Shown here: piece by piece, positions 11,761-25,317 of the stretch
How the letters are laid out: each line of letters begins with the position of its first letter
Position numbering within the stretch: the first letter of the stretch is position 1
DNA from: Ajuga chamaepitys
Taxonomy: Eukaryota > Streptophyta > Magnoliopsida > Lamiales > Lamiaceae
DNA: 64,000 nucleotides
Reading direction: 5' to 3'
NCBI GenBank assembly: GCA_958295605.1
Contig: OY282496.1
Span: forward strand, 39,343,450-39,407,449
Made by a program: the position numbers and the translations under genes
Notes under the pieces: model-generated
The model's input: the letters and a program-made list of their open reading frames with translations, nothing else
Databases searched by the model: none
What the model was told of the DNA's origin: nothing

Positions 11761-14343
11761 TTAACGTCTTCGACCTGTTGACGATTCAGGCTGAGTTCTA
11801 GAAGCTTCGTCTGCCTGGTATTGTTGTCTAGCCCGAACTTGTGGCCAGTCCATTTCATTTTGGTATCTCGTGGACTTTGGCCGTCCACGCCGTCTTGATT
11901 TCCGTAACTCCGGATTGTGGCGTAGCTCAAACGAGGCCTCATCCCAATAGTATTCGTCTGGCAAAGGGTTAAATCTGCCACTATATGTCTGGACATAGAA
12001 GCTTGTGTTGTAGTAGGATCTCATGTATATACCGGGGTCAACACCGTAATGACGGCAGGTTTGCATTGCATGCGAACAGGGAATCCCATTCTGTTTCCAT
12101 TTCCCACATGTACATTCCCTGGTTGATAATTTCACCACATGTGTAAATGTGTCGATCGAGCCCGGGGAAAAGGTCTTGACCGACGCTGATTGTTCAGAAA
12201 GATCAACTTGGAAGACCACGTGGTGAAGTGCCTTCCTCTGTCTCTGATCATATTGCTTGAATATCTCGTCGGGCCACGGTTGACATCTTGCTTGCATTTG
12301 ACGACCCACTGACAAGCGGTCGAAGAAGTATTTCGTGGAACGATAGAAAGTTATCTGAACAATAGCACATATTGGCAGTTTTCGTGCGCCTTTCAGAACT
12401 CCGTTGATGCATTCTGATAGGTTAGTTGTTAATATTCCACAACTCCATCCATCGTCGTGTGAAATGGTCCATTGCGCAGCCTCAATAGCATTCAAGTACG
12501 CGTATCCACTTTCACTTATGGCTCTAATCTTTGACATCGCATTCTCAAAATAACGCACTGTAAAGGCCGAACCAGCCTCCCAACACAAATCCTTCAGCTT
12601 AACATTTTTCATGTAAGTGTTGAAGTTGGAGCAAACATGCCTTAGATAGAATCGGTGTACTCCACCAGGGGGCGAAAATTGCGGGAATCGCTTAGCAGCC
12701 TCAATTAAGCCAACACATCGATCAGACACTAGACATAACCCCTCAACTCCCCTGACTACATATTTCGTTAACCTTTTTAGAAACCACTTCCATGCAGCAA
12801 ATGTTTCCTCATCCACTATAGCATATGCTAAAGGCAGAACTTGTTGGTTGGCATCCACTCCGATAGCAATCAGCATTTTATGCTTGTACTTAGTATACAG
12901 ATGAGTTCCATCAACACTTACGACTTTCCGACACTGCCTAAACCCATCAATGCACGGTCTAAAGGCCCAGAAAACGTACTTCAGCGTCTTAACCCCAGGA
13001 GCTCTTTTGTCCACGTGACGCCACTTTACCACCGTTCCAGGGTTCCATTTTTGGATTGCTCTAAAAAACTTCGGTAATCTAACTACTGAGCTTTCCCATG
13101 TGCCGTAAACATTCTCCCTTGCCCGCTTCAAACTGTGCCAGGCCTTGTGATACGAGATTTCGTATTGGTACCTATCTTTAACTTGCTGCTGGACCAACTT
13201 AACCTCGTATCCTGGGTCAACTTGAACCATTCCTGTAAGCAGCATAGCGATCATGTTTTTACACAGATTTTGATGGTCGACGGAGACAGCGTTCATTAAG
13301 CATGAATGGGGGCCTGACATCTTTGTTATCTGCCACATATTGAATTTGTTCTTCAGGACTGCCCTTAAACCCCACTCACAGTTAATGTTCCCTTGACTGT
13401 TCTTGCACTTGACCTTCCATAACTGTGGCGTACTTTCGACCACCAAATATTCACGACGTGCGATGCGTACAGAAAAATCCTTCACGGCCGACTGTAGATT
13501 CTTTTTATCAGTGAATACCATGCCCATGGCCAGTTTGCCCTCGTTGGCATCATACAACCTAACCCTTTTTGGCCTGTCATACGAATCTACAAATATTTCT
13601 TGACAGGATGTGTTGAAAAAGCTGATTCCCTCTTCCATTGCATTGCTTGTTTGAGCGTCTAACCCCATCACATTTTGTCGAACACCTGACGGATCGTTGG
13701 CCTGTTCATTGTATAGACCCTGAAGATCCTCGACAGTCACGTCATCTGTTTCATCGTCACTGTTTGATTCACTATCACTCGTCTCTGAATCTTCCACCTC
13801 GTTTGGACCGAAGCTATCCACCGTCGGATCAACCTCCTGATCACCGTCTTGACCCGCACTATACTCATATGTGGTATCGTTTTGAGTTTCATAGTTAGTC
13901 GCGATAGTGGGACAGTTTGGGACTCCAACGAAACCAGTACTACAAGTGCCCTGTGTATCGACAAGACTAGTTGGACCGTCGCCCATAAGGAATGCCGCGT
14001 ATTGGTGGTAGTCGTCCGTCAAAGGTACATTTTGTTCGATCGCCATCTGGACTACTACACTCTCAACGTGAAGATGAACGTAACGATTTCCAGCATCCGG
14101 ATCAAAGAAGAACCACAGATCTTCGTCACTATTGATCGGTATTAGTTGTAAAATATCATCTTCGCTAAACGCTGCTGATACTTTCAAAGTATATCAATCG
14201 CTATCGATATCCAACATTTGATATAATAGAGAAAGCAGTCCAGAATGGCCAATCAAACGAGGCACCCTACGTCCGCCAATGGGTGGCCCTTCGGTACCAC
14301 TTCCACGGTGCACGATAATTCCAACCTTTTCCGACGGCGCCAT
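11761..14343 (-). pseudogene. mudrA-like: MuDR-type MULE transposase, one in-frame stop near the N-terminus
   Basis: The natural start is ATG at 14341-14343 (MAPSEKVGIIVHRGSG), but codon 50 is TGA (14194-14196). After it the frame is open for more than 800 codons to 11761. Numbering from 14187: acidic linker about 115-160; FAR1/MuDR-type zinc finger with C261, C270, H294 and C296; DDE-type catalytic core with VVSVDGTHL (D426), LVSDR (D489), the HRFYLRH block about 511 and TTNLSECIN about 587-595; SWIM zinc finger CTCGKWK...GIPCSH (C692, C694, C704, H706); AT-hook-like RRRGRPKSTR about 765. The usual Cys of the CLRH block is Tyr. The protein would bind the element's terminal repeats and excise and insert it. 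Only the TGA argues against function; restart downstream would lose the N-terminal domain. Confidence 0.9.
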
Positions 14344-14395
14344 TATCTTCAAATTTAAGTATTTTAGCGTATATTAAACTATTCTATGGCGTAAC

Positions 14396-15370
<975 letters not shown>

Positions 15371-16163
15371 TAAAATTAACCCTAAACCCCATAAACATAA
15401 ATACTACAAAAGCCAATTACTAGGTATAGTTGAGGCAGTCACATTATGGATTACAATAACAAATATAAGAGGCACAGTAAAATATCTTCTTTTTTCAGGA
15501 CACATATATAACAGTTTTTATTTTTTCAAGTCTTTACAGTTTAAATTCATAGAGAAGAAAATAAACTAAAATTACATATACAATTTTGATACCTTAATGA
15601 AGATGCGATGCAGATGTATTTATAAGCTTTGTTATAGTCCAAACGAGAACCAGCAATGTGTCCACTAATTTTTAGACGAACGAGCTTCAAAAACCTTCAA
15701 AATAATTAGAAGATAAGTACATAAAATAAATCACTGGTATAACATACGAAAATTATAAACTTAATTATGAAAAATGTGTAAGTATAAACAAATTATAAAC
15801 TTAGCAAATACCTCTTTAATTTTCGGCAAGCCGCCTACACCACAAATGTAATGCTCTAATACCTTCTTGTATAATAAAATGAGGAAGAAAGTAAAAGAAA
15901 ATATACAAGAGATTAAAGAGGGAGAGAAATGCAAACTGTAGGAGTGAGATGAAGAAGATGATTGCCGGATGATACATATATATAACACATCCGGTCAAAC
16001 TTTTCTTTCAAAAAATTCAACCGGAAGTGACAACTCTATGCTGTCTGCAACACTCCACCGCTCCACCACCCAACCACTGCACCCCTGCACCCCTACCCAC
16101 TGCCACCACCCCAACCACTGCACCCCTGCACCCCTACCCACTGCCAGCTAACACGAAAACGAC
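15371..16163. other. MULE subterminal non-coding region with a short minisatellite
   Basis: No gene recognised. At about 16067-16145 a roughly 40-bp C-rich unit (CCACCCAACCACTGCACCCCTGC and following) is repeated about twice. This lies between the TAA array and the right inverted repeat and may hold the transposase promoter, which I cannot locate. Confidence 0.5.
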
Positions 16164-16522
16164 AACAGATGTCGCCCCTGCGAGGGGCGACTTTAGGTAG
16201 ATGCTGCATACGGTATACGCTACAAATACAGTATAACGCCCCTGCCAGGGGCGTTTTCTGATCCGGAAATAAAAAAAAAAAAAAAAAAAATTCACCACAT
16301 ACCATAAGTCGTCTCTCGCAGAGGCGTTTTCCAATTTTTTTAAAAAAAATAAATAAATAATTCAGAAGTCGCCTCTGGCAGAGGCGACTTCAAATAGTGT
16401 CCTGTCAGAAAATTGGAACTTGCCTGTGCCACAGGCGAGTTCAATTACTTCAGTAAACCCCCACCAAACCACTTATTTTTTTAATTGGAGGATGAACAGT
16501 ACAGTAAATTATTAAATTTGCC
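16164..16522 (-). repeat. right long terminal inverted repeat of the MULE, with nested palindromes
   Basis: Complement of the left repeat. The innermost palindrome is perfect here (16171-16191, arms GTCGCCCCTG), whereas the left copy is degraded. The outermost one, perfect on the left, has one changed base here. A poly-A tract at about 16268-16290 is the counterpart of the poly-T tract on the left. Confidence 0.9.
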
Positions 16523-16531
16523 TAGTTATTG

Positions 16532-18055
16532 ATCATGAAAATAGATATACATAACTTCTTAGATTATTCCGTGTCAGAAAAAAAATATGAAAGATTTAAT
16601 CAATTGAGCAAACACAATCCAAAATCAAATAATAATTCAAAATAATCATAAAAGAGGGAAAAAGAAAAAGGTTAAATAATCTTAGTTTATCAAACACATT
16701 ATAATAATGTTAAATTATTCATAAAAACGACATACCATGATATAATGTATTATTTTTACAAGATTTTCTACTATATATATAAAGTTTGATATATTCTAAT
16801 TATTATTTACTTCTCAATATAGATAGACTCCTGCATCATTTATATATGAGAATTAAAGTTATACGATAACTGAAAAACTGTATAATAATGAAGAATCGAA
16901 GATATAGATTTTCATTGAATAAAAGATATAAAGTCATTTGTCTTATTACATCATCAACTAATATCCATAAGTTTAGTATTTGTTAGATACACACACAAAT
17001 ATTAGGCCTAAAATATTTTCTCTAATTTTTTTAATTAATAATTATTATCTGAACATACGTTTGCAAATAAAATCATTTGCATATTTTAATGTGAGGAAAA
17101 ACTTCTCACCACTTGTATCATAGTCCAACATCCAGCTTCTGTTATGAAAACTTTTTTTTATATTTTATTATTAGTAAGTATAGCTTTTTTAGTATAATTT
17201 ACTTATTGGTTTATTCTTCAATTCTACATTGAAGGTAGAAAATTATGTGTGATTTAAAATAAAAATCTTACTATAGTATATTTATAAGATAAGTAATGTT
17301 TTTTTTATGGAGGGTTGATTATATACATAGTGACTCACAATGTTCAATCGAGATGCATGCTCCAATATGTATTTTAATATAATATTTTTTTTTCAACGTT
17401 TCAACTATTTTTATGAATTGACTTCCTATTTAGTTTTAGCGGAATACTCTTGAAATACTCTCAATTTTTTTGAACACTGCACATTCATTTTAAAATCTTA
17501 TATATACATGTACTTAAACCATTCTGATTTTGTTTCTCCCATTTTATTTACCATACTTTGTTTCAGTGTAGTTATTTTTTTTTTTTTAATCTAATTCATG
17601 CTCGTAAGCTAATATTATTATTCATATTTTACTATCATTATTTTTCTACATGTTTTAATTTAATCATCTGATACTGATTCACATAGTATATTTTTTTAAC
17701 CATTCACATAGTACAACTTAGTTTATTATTTCTATATAGTTCATTTTTGTTTCTTTATTTTACCTTATAATTTTATATAGCATAATAAATACATTTCTCC
17801 AGTTATTATCATCATATGCTTAAAATATATTTATGATATTTCTATCGATTTAATAATTTTCTTGAATGTTAGATTTTAAATATTTAAAATAATTATGTGA
17901 CATTATTCATGTTCACTAATTTTCACGTTTTCCCTTTAATTACTTATATTATTATTACAATAAAACTTTAACATAAAACAAATTTCATCATAGAAAATTC
18001 TTAAATATAGAAGATTAAGAAAATTATTGAAGTCTATGTAACATTCTTGACTTTT
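16532..18055. other. AT-rich intergenic DNA
   Basis: No gene, inverted-repeat element or retroelement remnant recognised. Contains only short homopolymer and TA tracts. Confidence 0.5.
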
Positions 18056-18059
18056 ACAT

Positions 18060-19565
18060 ATGTGTCATTGTAAATTTTGACTCCCTAACGCCGCAGCACA
18101 ACATTTTTCAAGGTGACCCCCTTTCCCTATTTGTGCTGAAGTTTTTCTTGCATTTTACAATATTTAAAGATTTTTCGGCGCATTCATGGGATTAAAATCT
18201 CCCGAAGTGCACCCGTTATCTCTCATCTCTTTATGTGCAGATGACACACTTCTATTTGGTGCTGCAACTATAGAGAAGGCCCAACATCTTAAGTTCGCTA
18301 TCAATCTGTACAAGTGTGTTTCAGGATAATGTATTAATTTTGAGAAATCAGGGATTCATTTTAGGCCTAATACACTAGCTCAGATTCCTCATTCAATTTG
18401 CCAATTGTGTGGAGTTTTTGAAGTGGCTTCGCATGCTAAATATCTCGGACTCCTTTCTATTGTTAGCCGGAATAAACAAAAGATTTTGCAGGCACTAAAG
18501 AACGGGTTAGTAATCGCATCAATGGTGGGAAAGAAAATCATTAAGCAAAGCAGGTAAAGAAATATTTTAAATTTATTATAAAACAATATCGACGTACACA
18601 ATGTCTTGCTTCCAGTTGCCGGACCATGTTCTTATTAATTTGGAGAATTTGGCAAAATTTTATTTGGGGGGGGGGGGGACGAGTTAGCTCGTCTACGAGG
18701 AAAATTCGTTGGAAGTCTTGGGTGTCCTCAAGCAACGAAAGTATCAAGGTGGCCTAGATTTTTGCAATTTGAAAGCATTTAACCTTGCCATGTTGTTTAA
18801 GCAAGCATAGGACCCTTTAGTTTCTCCATCCAACATCTTTGCTCGAATCATGCAGTGCAAGTACTCCCCTTTCACGCCTGTGTTGCATGCTACTCTTGGT
18901 TCTCATCCCAGATTTACATGACACCGTATTATCGATGGTCATCGTGTTATTCTTCTTGGTTGTCGAAGGCTCATGGGCAATGGCGAGACAATAGTCCTCT
19001 TCTATAACAGATGGGTTCATTTGCTTTCCTATTTTCCCATTAGATCAGCTACATTAGGCCTCCCACAAAACGCCTGAGTCAGCTCCATCATAGATTCAGA
19101 TCTTTGTCTCCGCAATGAGCTGTTAATTTGGGCCAATTTTGACCTATTGAATGCTAATGTGATTCTTGTTATTCCTCTGAAAAATCATCATCATTTTTTC
19201 AAATCGTTGGATGTGACATTATTTCAATTCTAGTAACTCTTCAGTCCAATCGCATATTATTTTATTATGGATTCTCCCGAAGATTTTATTGGCACCTACT
19301 CCTTCCTAGTTAGTAGATATGACCCAAACCTCATTGAAAGGAGAATTTATTATCAGCCTTTATCTTGCATTTTCTTTGGAGATGTAGTTCTAATTTTTGC
19401 CATCGTCCAATGACTTAGCTCGCAGTCATCTTCATCATGGACCCCGTCGTTCTTTATGATCACCACCTGATCATTCTTTAGTGCATCTTTTCTTCACGGG
19501 CCCAGTTTCTCATCAATTTGGCAAGCAGCTACATCATCTGCTCGTAATTAAATGAAAGATGTTAT
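18060..19565 (+). pseudogene. LINE (L1-type) reverse transcriptase/zf-RVT remnant, copy 1
   Basis: In broken frames the plus strand encodes recognisable LINE ORF2 pieces: QGDPLSPYL-like near 18105, the reverse-transcriptase catalytic box CADDTLLFGA at about 18236 (the usual YADD changed to CADD), then INLYKCVSG..INFEKSG, SHAKYLGL, and further on the C-terminal region with RNELLIWANFD. Stop codons and frameshifts are frequent, and a run of G lies at about 18666-18678. Non-functional retrotransposon debris. Confidence 0.8.
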
Positions 19566-19714
19566 GACCCCTGTACTTTTTTAAAAAAAAAAATGCATAT
19601 TGTTGGCAAAAATGTTATTAATTTTATTTTGCACATGCTTACTCATAATTCTTTGAGTCCTTCTGTTAGTAACATTTACAGTGTACATTTTTTGAAAATT
19701 AGAAAACCACATCT

Positions 19715-21166
19715 TATTAATCTTTGAATCTCAGTCAGCCTTCATCACGGGTCGGTTAATTACAGATTAATATTCTTATCGCTTATGAATTACAATATTG
19801 TATGAAGCTTAGGAAATCCGGAAAAGAGGAACTCATGTCTATTAAGTTGGATACGAGTAAAGCCTTTCACTGGGTTAGTGGTCTTTCATCTACCATATTC
19901 TTCTTGCTTGAAGCTTTCCTAAGAGTTTTTATAACATTGTTTTGCCTTGCTTGTTAGTTGTGCACTTTAGCTTCCTTCATGGTATTAACTTTTGCTTACT
20001 CACGCTACATCGTGAAATTCTTCAGGGAGGATCCCCTCTCCCTTATTTGTACTGAAGTTTTTTCTTTCATTTTACTAAGTTCACTATCAATCTCTACAAG
20101 AGTATTTTCAGGGTAATGTATTAATTTTAAGAAATCAGGGATTCTCTTTAGATAATACACAAGCTCAAATTCATCATTCAATCGACCAATTGTTTAGAAT
20201 TTTTGAAGTGACTTCGCATGGTAGATATTTCGGCTCCTTTCTATTGTTGGCCGGAGTAAACAAGAGATTTTTGCAGACATTGAAGAACATATTAGTAAAC
20301 GCATTAATGATTGGTAAGAGAAACAATTAAGTAAAGCGGGTAAAGAAGTGCGCAATATATCTATTATATAAGCAATAGCCACGTACATAATGTATTATTT
20401 TAATTTTCTTAACCATGTTCTTAGTAATCTGAAGAATTCGGAAAAATCTTATTAGTAGGGTGTGGGGGAGGGGCCGGAGGGGAGATCCATGAGAAAAATT
20501 TGGTGGAAGTCTTAGGATGTCCTCAAGCAACGAAAATCTCAAGGTGGCCTAGACTTTTGTAATTTAAAAACATTTAACCTTGCCATGTTGCCTAAGCTAG
20601 CATGATGCCCTTTCTACATCCAGCCTCTTTGCGCGAATCATGTAGTCATAGTACAACGTTTATGTTACATGTTGCTCTTGATTCTCGGCCCAACTTTACG
20701 TGGTACAGTATTATGACGATCATTGATTCCGATCTTGGACTCTAGAATGAGCTGTTAGTTCGGGCTAATTTTGACCTATTGAAGATTGATGTGATTCTTG
20801 CTATTCCTCTGAAAAATCATCATTCTTCGAAATGTTAGATGTTATATTATTCCCATTGTAGTAACTTCTCAGTCTGATCTGCATATAATTTTATTATGGG
20901 TTCTTTCAAAGACCTTATTGGTACCTACTCCTTCCCGATTAGTAGCAATGGCCCAAACCCTATTTGGAGGAGAATCTGAAAGCTTATCAGCTAGTATCTT
21001 GCATTTTCTTTGGAGATGCTGCTCTAATTCCTGCCAACATCCAATAACTTAGCTCGCCGTCAACTTCATTATGAGCCTCACTATTCTTTATGCTCACCAC
21101 TTGATCGCTCTTTAGTGCATCTCTTCTTCACATGCCTCGTTTCCTCATTAATTTGGCAAAGAACTG
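19715..21166 (+). pseudogene. LINE (L1-type) reverse transcriptase remnant, copy 2
   Basis: A second decayed fragment of the same LINE family, same strand. It starts further 5' in the reverse transcriptase (ESQSAFITGRLIT at about 19726, MSIKLDTSKAF at about 19833), then repeats the region of copy 1 (KKSGIL-type and GRYFGSFLLLA segments near 20100-20250, and the GGAGG run near 20461-20480). It stops abruptly at about 21166, where Athila-type gag sequence on the opposite strand begins. Confidence 0.75.
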
Positions 21167-21189
21167 AAATTTATGAAATTATCTTTCGA

Positions 21190-22486
21190 TTTTGACAGTA
21201 TTTACCGACTTGTAGTTTCAAGATATTGTGCACCTCGATGACTTAAATATAGCATAATATTTCGTTGTCCTTGTCCACTTAAGGGCTTTCTTTGAATTTT
21301 CATAAGACAAATTGGAGTAATTCCGATTCCCTTGCGGATATTGGTTACCTTGTGAATATTGATTATACCTTGGCTGATTACCTTGGTAATTATTGAAATT
21401 TCGCTGATTCACAAAGTTCACATCTTCCATCTCTTCTTGGGTTAGCTGCGGCTGTGATTGCTCAGAATGTTGTGCTAACGTCAGATTATTAGCAAGTTCA
21501 TTTGGGTAGTCAAAGCTAATATTTGAGAAGCCAAATTCTGATTTGATTCCACTTCAACTACACTAGCCACTCTCTTCGGCTGATTACGCTCATTCGGCCA
21601 TTGATAACCGGTTCTAGACATAACATCTAGAATAGCAAACGCAGAATTCACACTCTTCTCCATCAGGCTCCCTTCCTGCCGCAGCGTCTACGTGATCTCT
21701 AGTTGGTGCAAGTAAGCCATTGTAAAACTTACAGATTTGTTGTTTCCTGGTGAACCCATGCTGAGGACAACTTCGGAATAAATCTGTGAATCTTTCCCAT
21801 GCTTCACCCAGTGGCTCCTGATCCAACTGTCTGAACTGTGTGATTGTATTCTGCAGTTCTAGCATCTTGCTGGGTGGGAAGTACTTCAATTGAAACCTTT
21901 CACTTAACTCATCTCACTCAGTGATCTCCTCTAACGAATTAAACCACTGCAGGTGCCTATCCTTTAAGGAAAAAAGAAAGAGCCTCATCTTCACTTACTC
22001 ATGCGGTACGTGGTTGATTTTTATCGTATCAGCCAGTCTCCGAAACTTAGTTAAATGAGTGTTCGGATCTTCCAAAGCAGTACCGCCATACTGATTTTGT
22101 TGCACAATATTAATGAGCGCTGGTTTGAGCTCAAAACTGTGTGCATTGAGTGGTGGCGTTTGTACTCCTCCAGGATTCTGTTTAGGCAGAGGACGAAGAC
22201 AGTCACTTATTGGAGAAGTGTCCTCATCATCATTCTCATTATTATTCTGATTTCCTACTGGAAGTACTAGATTCTGTGGAAGTTGTTGTTGTTGGATACT
22301 TGTGACTCTGTCATCCAAATTAGCCAGTGCCAACAGAATGCGCTTCATAACCTCTTCTTGGTTCGGCGGATTTTCCATCTCAACCGATTGATTTCTCCTT
22401 GCTCTGTGTCTTCGGGCTGTAGCTTCAATTTTCAGATCACACGAAACAAGATGTTCTTTTCCCTTAGACCTGGTATGCATGCACAA
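21190..22486 (-). pseudogene. gag: Athila-like Ty3/gypsy gag, broken and 3'-truncated
   Basis: Starts at MCMHTRSKGKE (22486), 166 bp inside the LTR. Recognisable gag blocks: FELKPALINIVQQNQYGG, EDPNTHLTKFRRLADTIKIN, then, after a disruption near 21995, KYFPPSKMLELQNTITQFRQ and PQHGFTRKQQICKFYNGL, and a distal Asn/Gln-rich segment with NLSYEN (about 21300). These are typical of Athila/Tat-lineage gag. Stop codons and frame changes split it into at least four pieces. No protease, reverse transcriptase or integrase follows; the element is truncated at about 21170 against LINE sequence. It would have formed the particle of the retrotransposon. Confidence 0.88.
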
Positions 22487-22627
22487 TCCCTGAAAACACT
22501 AACAAGAAAATACCCACGTAAACTCAAAATAGACAAAAAAATAAAAACAGAAATTAAATAAAAAACCTGTTTGCCTAGTCTAGTCTTGTTCTAGTTATCA
22601 GAATAGAAACTAAAACAATAAACTCAG

Positions 22628-22645
22628 CCCCCGGCAACGGCGCCA
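22628..22645 (-). other. retrotransposon primer binding site
   Basis: The minus strand reads TGGCGCCGTTGCCGGGG directly inside the LTR end, a primer binding site found in many Ty3/gypsy elements of this lineage, and it fixes the element's orientation. Confidence 0.85.
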
Positions 22646-22651
22646 AAAACT

Positions 22652-25317
22652 TGTTCGCCTATTTTATAACCTAACGATCCGCAAGTGTACGGGGTGCAAG
22701 TGTATATAACGGCAAGCAAGGTCGATCCCACAAGGACTAACTTAATGACTAGTTTGATACTCTAAATATCCTAAACACTCCTAACTAGGCTCTCGATTGG
22801 ATTGATTTGGTTATTAAACTAATTTTCCTAAACTATTACTTAACACTCAAGTCCAAGAATAAGAAAACACTTTATCAAATAATCAAGATTGGAAGACAAA
22901 TTTTAGAGAATTGATTTCAGAATTAACTAAGTATGACAATCGAATTACTCTAAACTAGTGACCGCGCTGTCGAGGCACGTCAAATTAACAACCTTCTCTA
23001 CCTCTACTAACTAGTAGCAGCGATAAGTAAGGGTCGAATCCCACAAGGAGCGGATGAATTAATAATGCTTCTAATATTAATAATTAACAATAAAAGTAAA
23101 TAAAGGGGGATTTTGATTGTATTATTCTAATCATTAAGCTAATCAAATAAACAATTAAATAACTAACTATCTCAAAGACTCAATTAAACAAATAATAACC
23201 GACTTAAACCAATATCAAAAGTAATACTAATTTTCAGTTCAGTATCCTCCTATCCGTCTACTAATTAATTAACTAATTAAACCTGATTATTATCCCTCAA
23301 CCTTCTAACCCTGAACCGACAACAAGCTCTGTCGGCCCGAATTATCCCTTAAGATTAGTTAACTAAGATACGATCATTAGCTAACCCTATTTAATTGAAC
23401 AGCCTAGAACACGCTCTCTAGGTTTAATTCATTAAACGCATTAATAATTAGGATAATAGGTCAGACTAGACTCCAAATATTTACGCTCGATTCGGATGGC
23501 CTAGATTTGTGTTACCCCTAACGAATTAATCGTTATTGCTACTCGCGATTATAAAATTATAGCAATTACGGATTACAATTTTATAACCTAACAGTGATAA
23601 ATTAATAACCTAATTCGACGGGCCCTATCAAATCAAGCAATCAATCAATCGTGGGTCATAAGAACAAGTAACACAAATAAGTTGCGAAATAATAAATCAG
23701 AATGTAACTACGGATCAATTAACCATAAAAACGATTAGGGTTCAATATCCCCTCAAACTAGTATAAAGTAAATTAGCTACTCATAATTAAACTATTGTCT
23801 AAAACTTGATAAAAGAAAGACATAATTAAAATAAACGGAAAATAAAATCAAACGGAATTGACGACGATCGAAACTTGTGCTCCTTCTGCTCCACGCCTTC
23901 AAACTCCCATACGTGACACACACTCCATACGCTGCCCTCCTTTTCTTTTATAAGCCCTTTTTAGTTGGGCTTCCACCTCTTTTCCGTCCTCAACTAGGAG
24001 TTCAATTAGAAACAATGGGCCATCGCCCCCTTTTTTTACCAATTAGGCCCAATAGCTTTTCCCATCCAAAATCAAACCTTATGGACTTCTGCCAGGCCCA
24101 GCTTTCTTTTCCATACGACTCCTCTTTCAACTGGGCCAATTCCGGCCCCAGTGTTTCCTTTGCTTGTCGATCCACTCCAAACGTACTCCAAATTCACTGC
24201 AATTTCACAATAAACACAACTTTGGAGTATTTGACTTAAGTGTGCAGATAAGTAGAAAAATAACAGTGGATAGTAAATAAAATGCAATAAAATCACATTC
24301 CTATCAATATAAATAATGCACATTTTTCTACTTATCAACTAGTAATGATAATTATCATTATTAGACGACACTTATATATATTAACTCTTCTTTCGAAGCA
24401 ATTAACTTGTAGATTCATTATCCCTAGCGACTCTTTCAAGTCGACTAGACCTAACAAACTCCAAATCGATCTTAGACCAATGTCTACGTACTTATCTCAC
24501 CTCCTTTCAAAGCGCTCAACAAATACGCTATATATTGTCTTTCCATTCACAAATTCCTCCTTTCAAAGCGAACTTATGAAAATAAATCCCAACACATAGA
24601 TAACGAATAACCATCATTAACTAGAATAGAAAAACTTCAATTAATCAAACATTCATTAAAACCTACTTTCAAAACCCTAGAATAATAAAGAACTACTCAC
24701 TCATGTTCATGTTCATAACACACCGATGTTCATAGACAAACATGATTTGAAATAAAGAAATGAGAAAGTGAATAAGCACCCTAATCGTCGTCTTGATCTT
24801 GATCTTGATCTTTTGATGTTGCTTTCCTCTTCAATATGCCATGTAATGACATCTAAGTCTCTTTTTTGAGTTTGGGAACCTCCTTATATAGTTAAGGCTA
24901 AATTGGGCTCAAGATGGGCTCAAAATCATAAAACGCGCATAATCAGTTTTGGACTCGGAAAGTTGCCTCGACTAAGTCAGAATCCCCCTCGACCGAGTTG
25001 GAATCTCTGACCAACTTCACGTTTTGCTCCTCATTTCTCACTCGACCGAGTTGCTAAACAACTCGACCGAGTCAGAACTTCTGACCATGCCTCAACTCCT
25101 CTTTGCTATTTCCGACTTTTCTTGCTCGTTTTTCATCCGAACATTGTCCAAACGGACTTTTTGACCTTTTTATTCCTCAATAACACGAAAACAAGTAAAA
25201 ACACATCATCTAGCTCAAAAGATGGATTTTAATCACTTTTCGCCCAAATACACATGCATATGTCACAAATTACGACCTTTAATTGACCTAAAATACATGT
25301 AAAACTAGCATGTATCA
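22652..25317 (-). mobile_element. 5' LTR of the Athila-like element, split by a nested solo LTR
   Basis: On the minus strand it begins TGATACATGCTAG (25317) and ends ...CGAACA (22652) just before the primer binding site. With the nested 22959-24342 insertion removed, it is about 1.28 kb. Its U3 part (24930-25100) has several copies of CTCGACCGAGT. No second LTR of this element is in the window, since the body is truncated on the left. Confidence 0.85.
22959..24337 (-). mobile_element. solo LTR nested in the Athila-like LTR
   Basis: A 1379-bp TG...CA unit flanked by the 5-bp duplication ACTAG (22954-22958 and 24338-24342). On the minus strand it begins TGATAAGTAGAAAAATG and ends GCGCGGTCA. 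Its inner sequence near the U5 end (AAGGGTCGAATCCCACAAGG) resembles the corresponding place in the host LTR, so it is a related gypsy family. No internal region remains: unequal recombination between its two LTRs is the usual cause. The open frame at 23877-24239 within it is not a gene. Confidence 0.92.

Noticed and set aside
18666..18678. Run of G as a possible G-quadruplex or regulatory site
   Set aside because: A single homopolymer in decayed LINE sequence; copy 2 has a related GGGGGAGGGG run, so it is inherited from the LINE.
23877..24239. 120-codon plus-strand frame
   Set aside because: Lies inside the solo LTR; no domain, and the LTR runs on the other strand.
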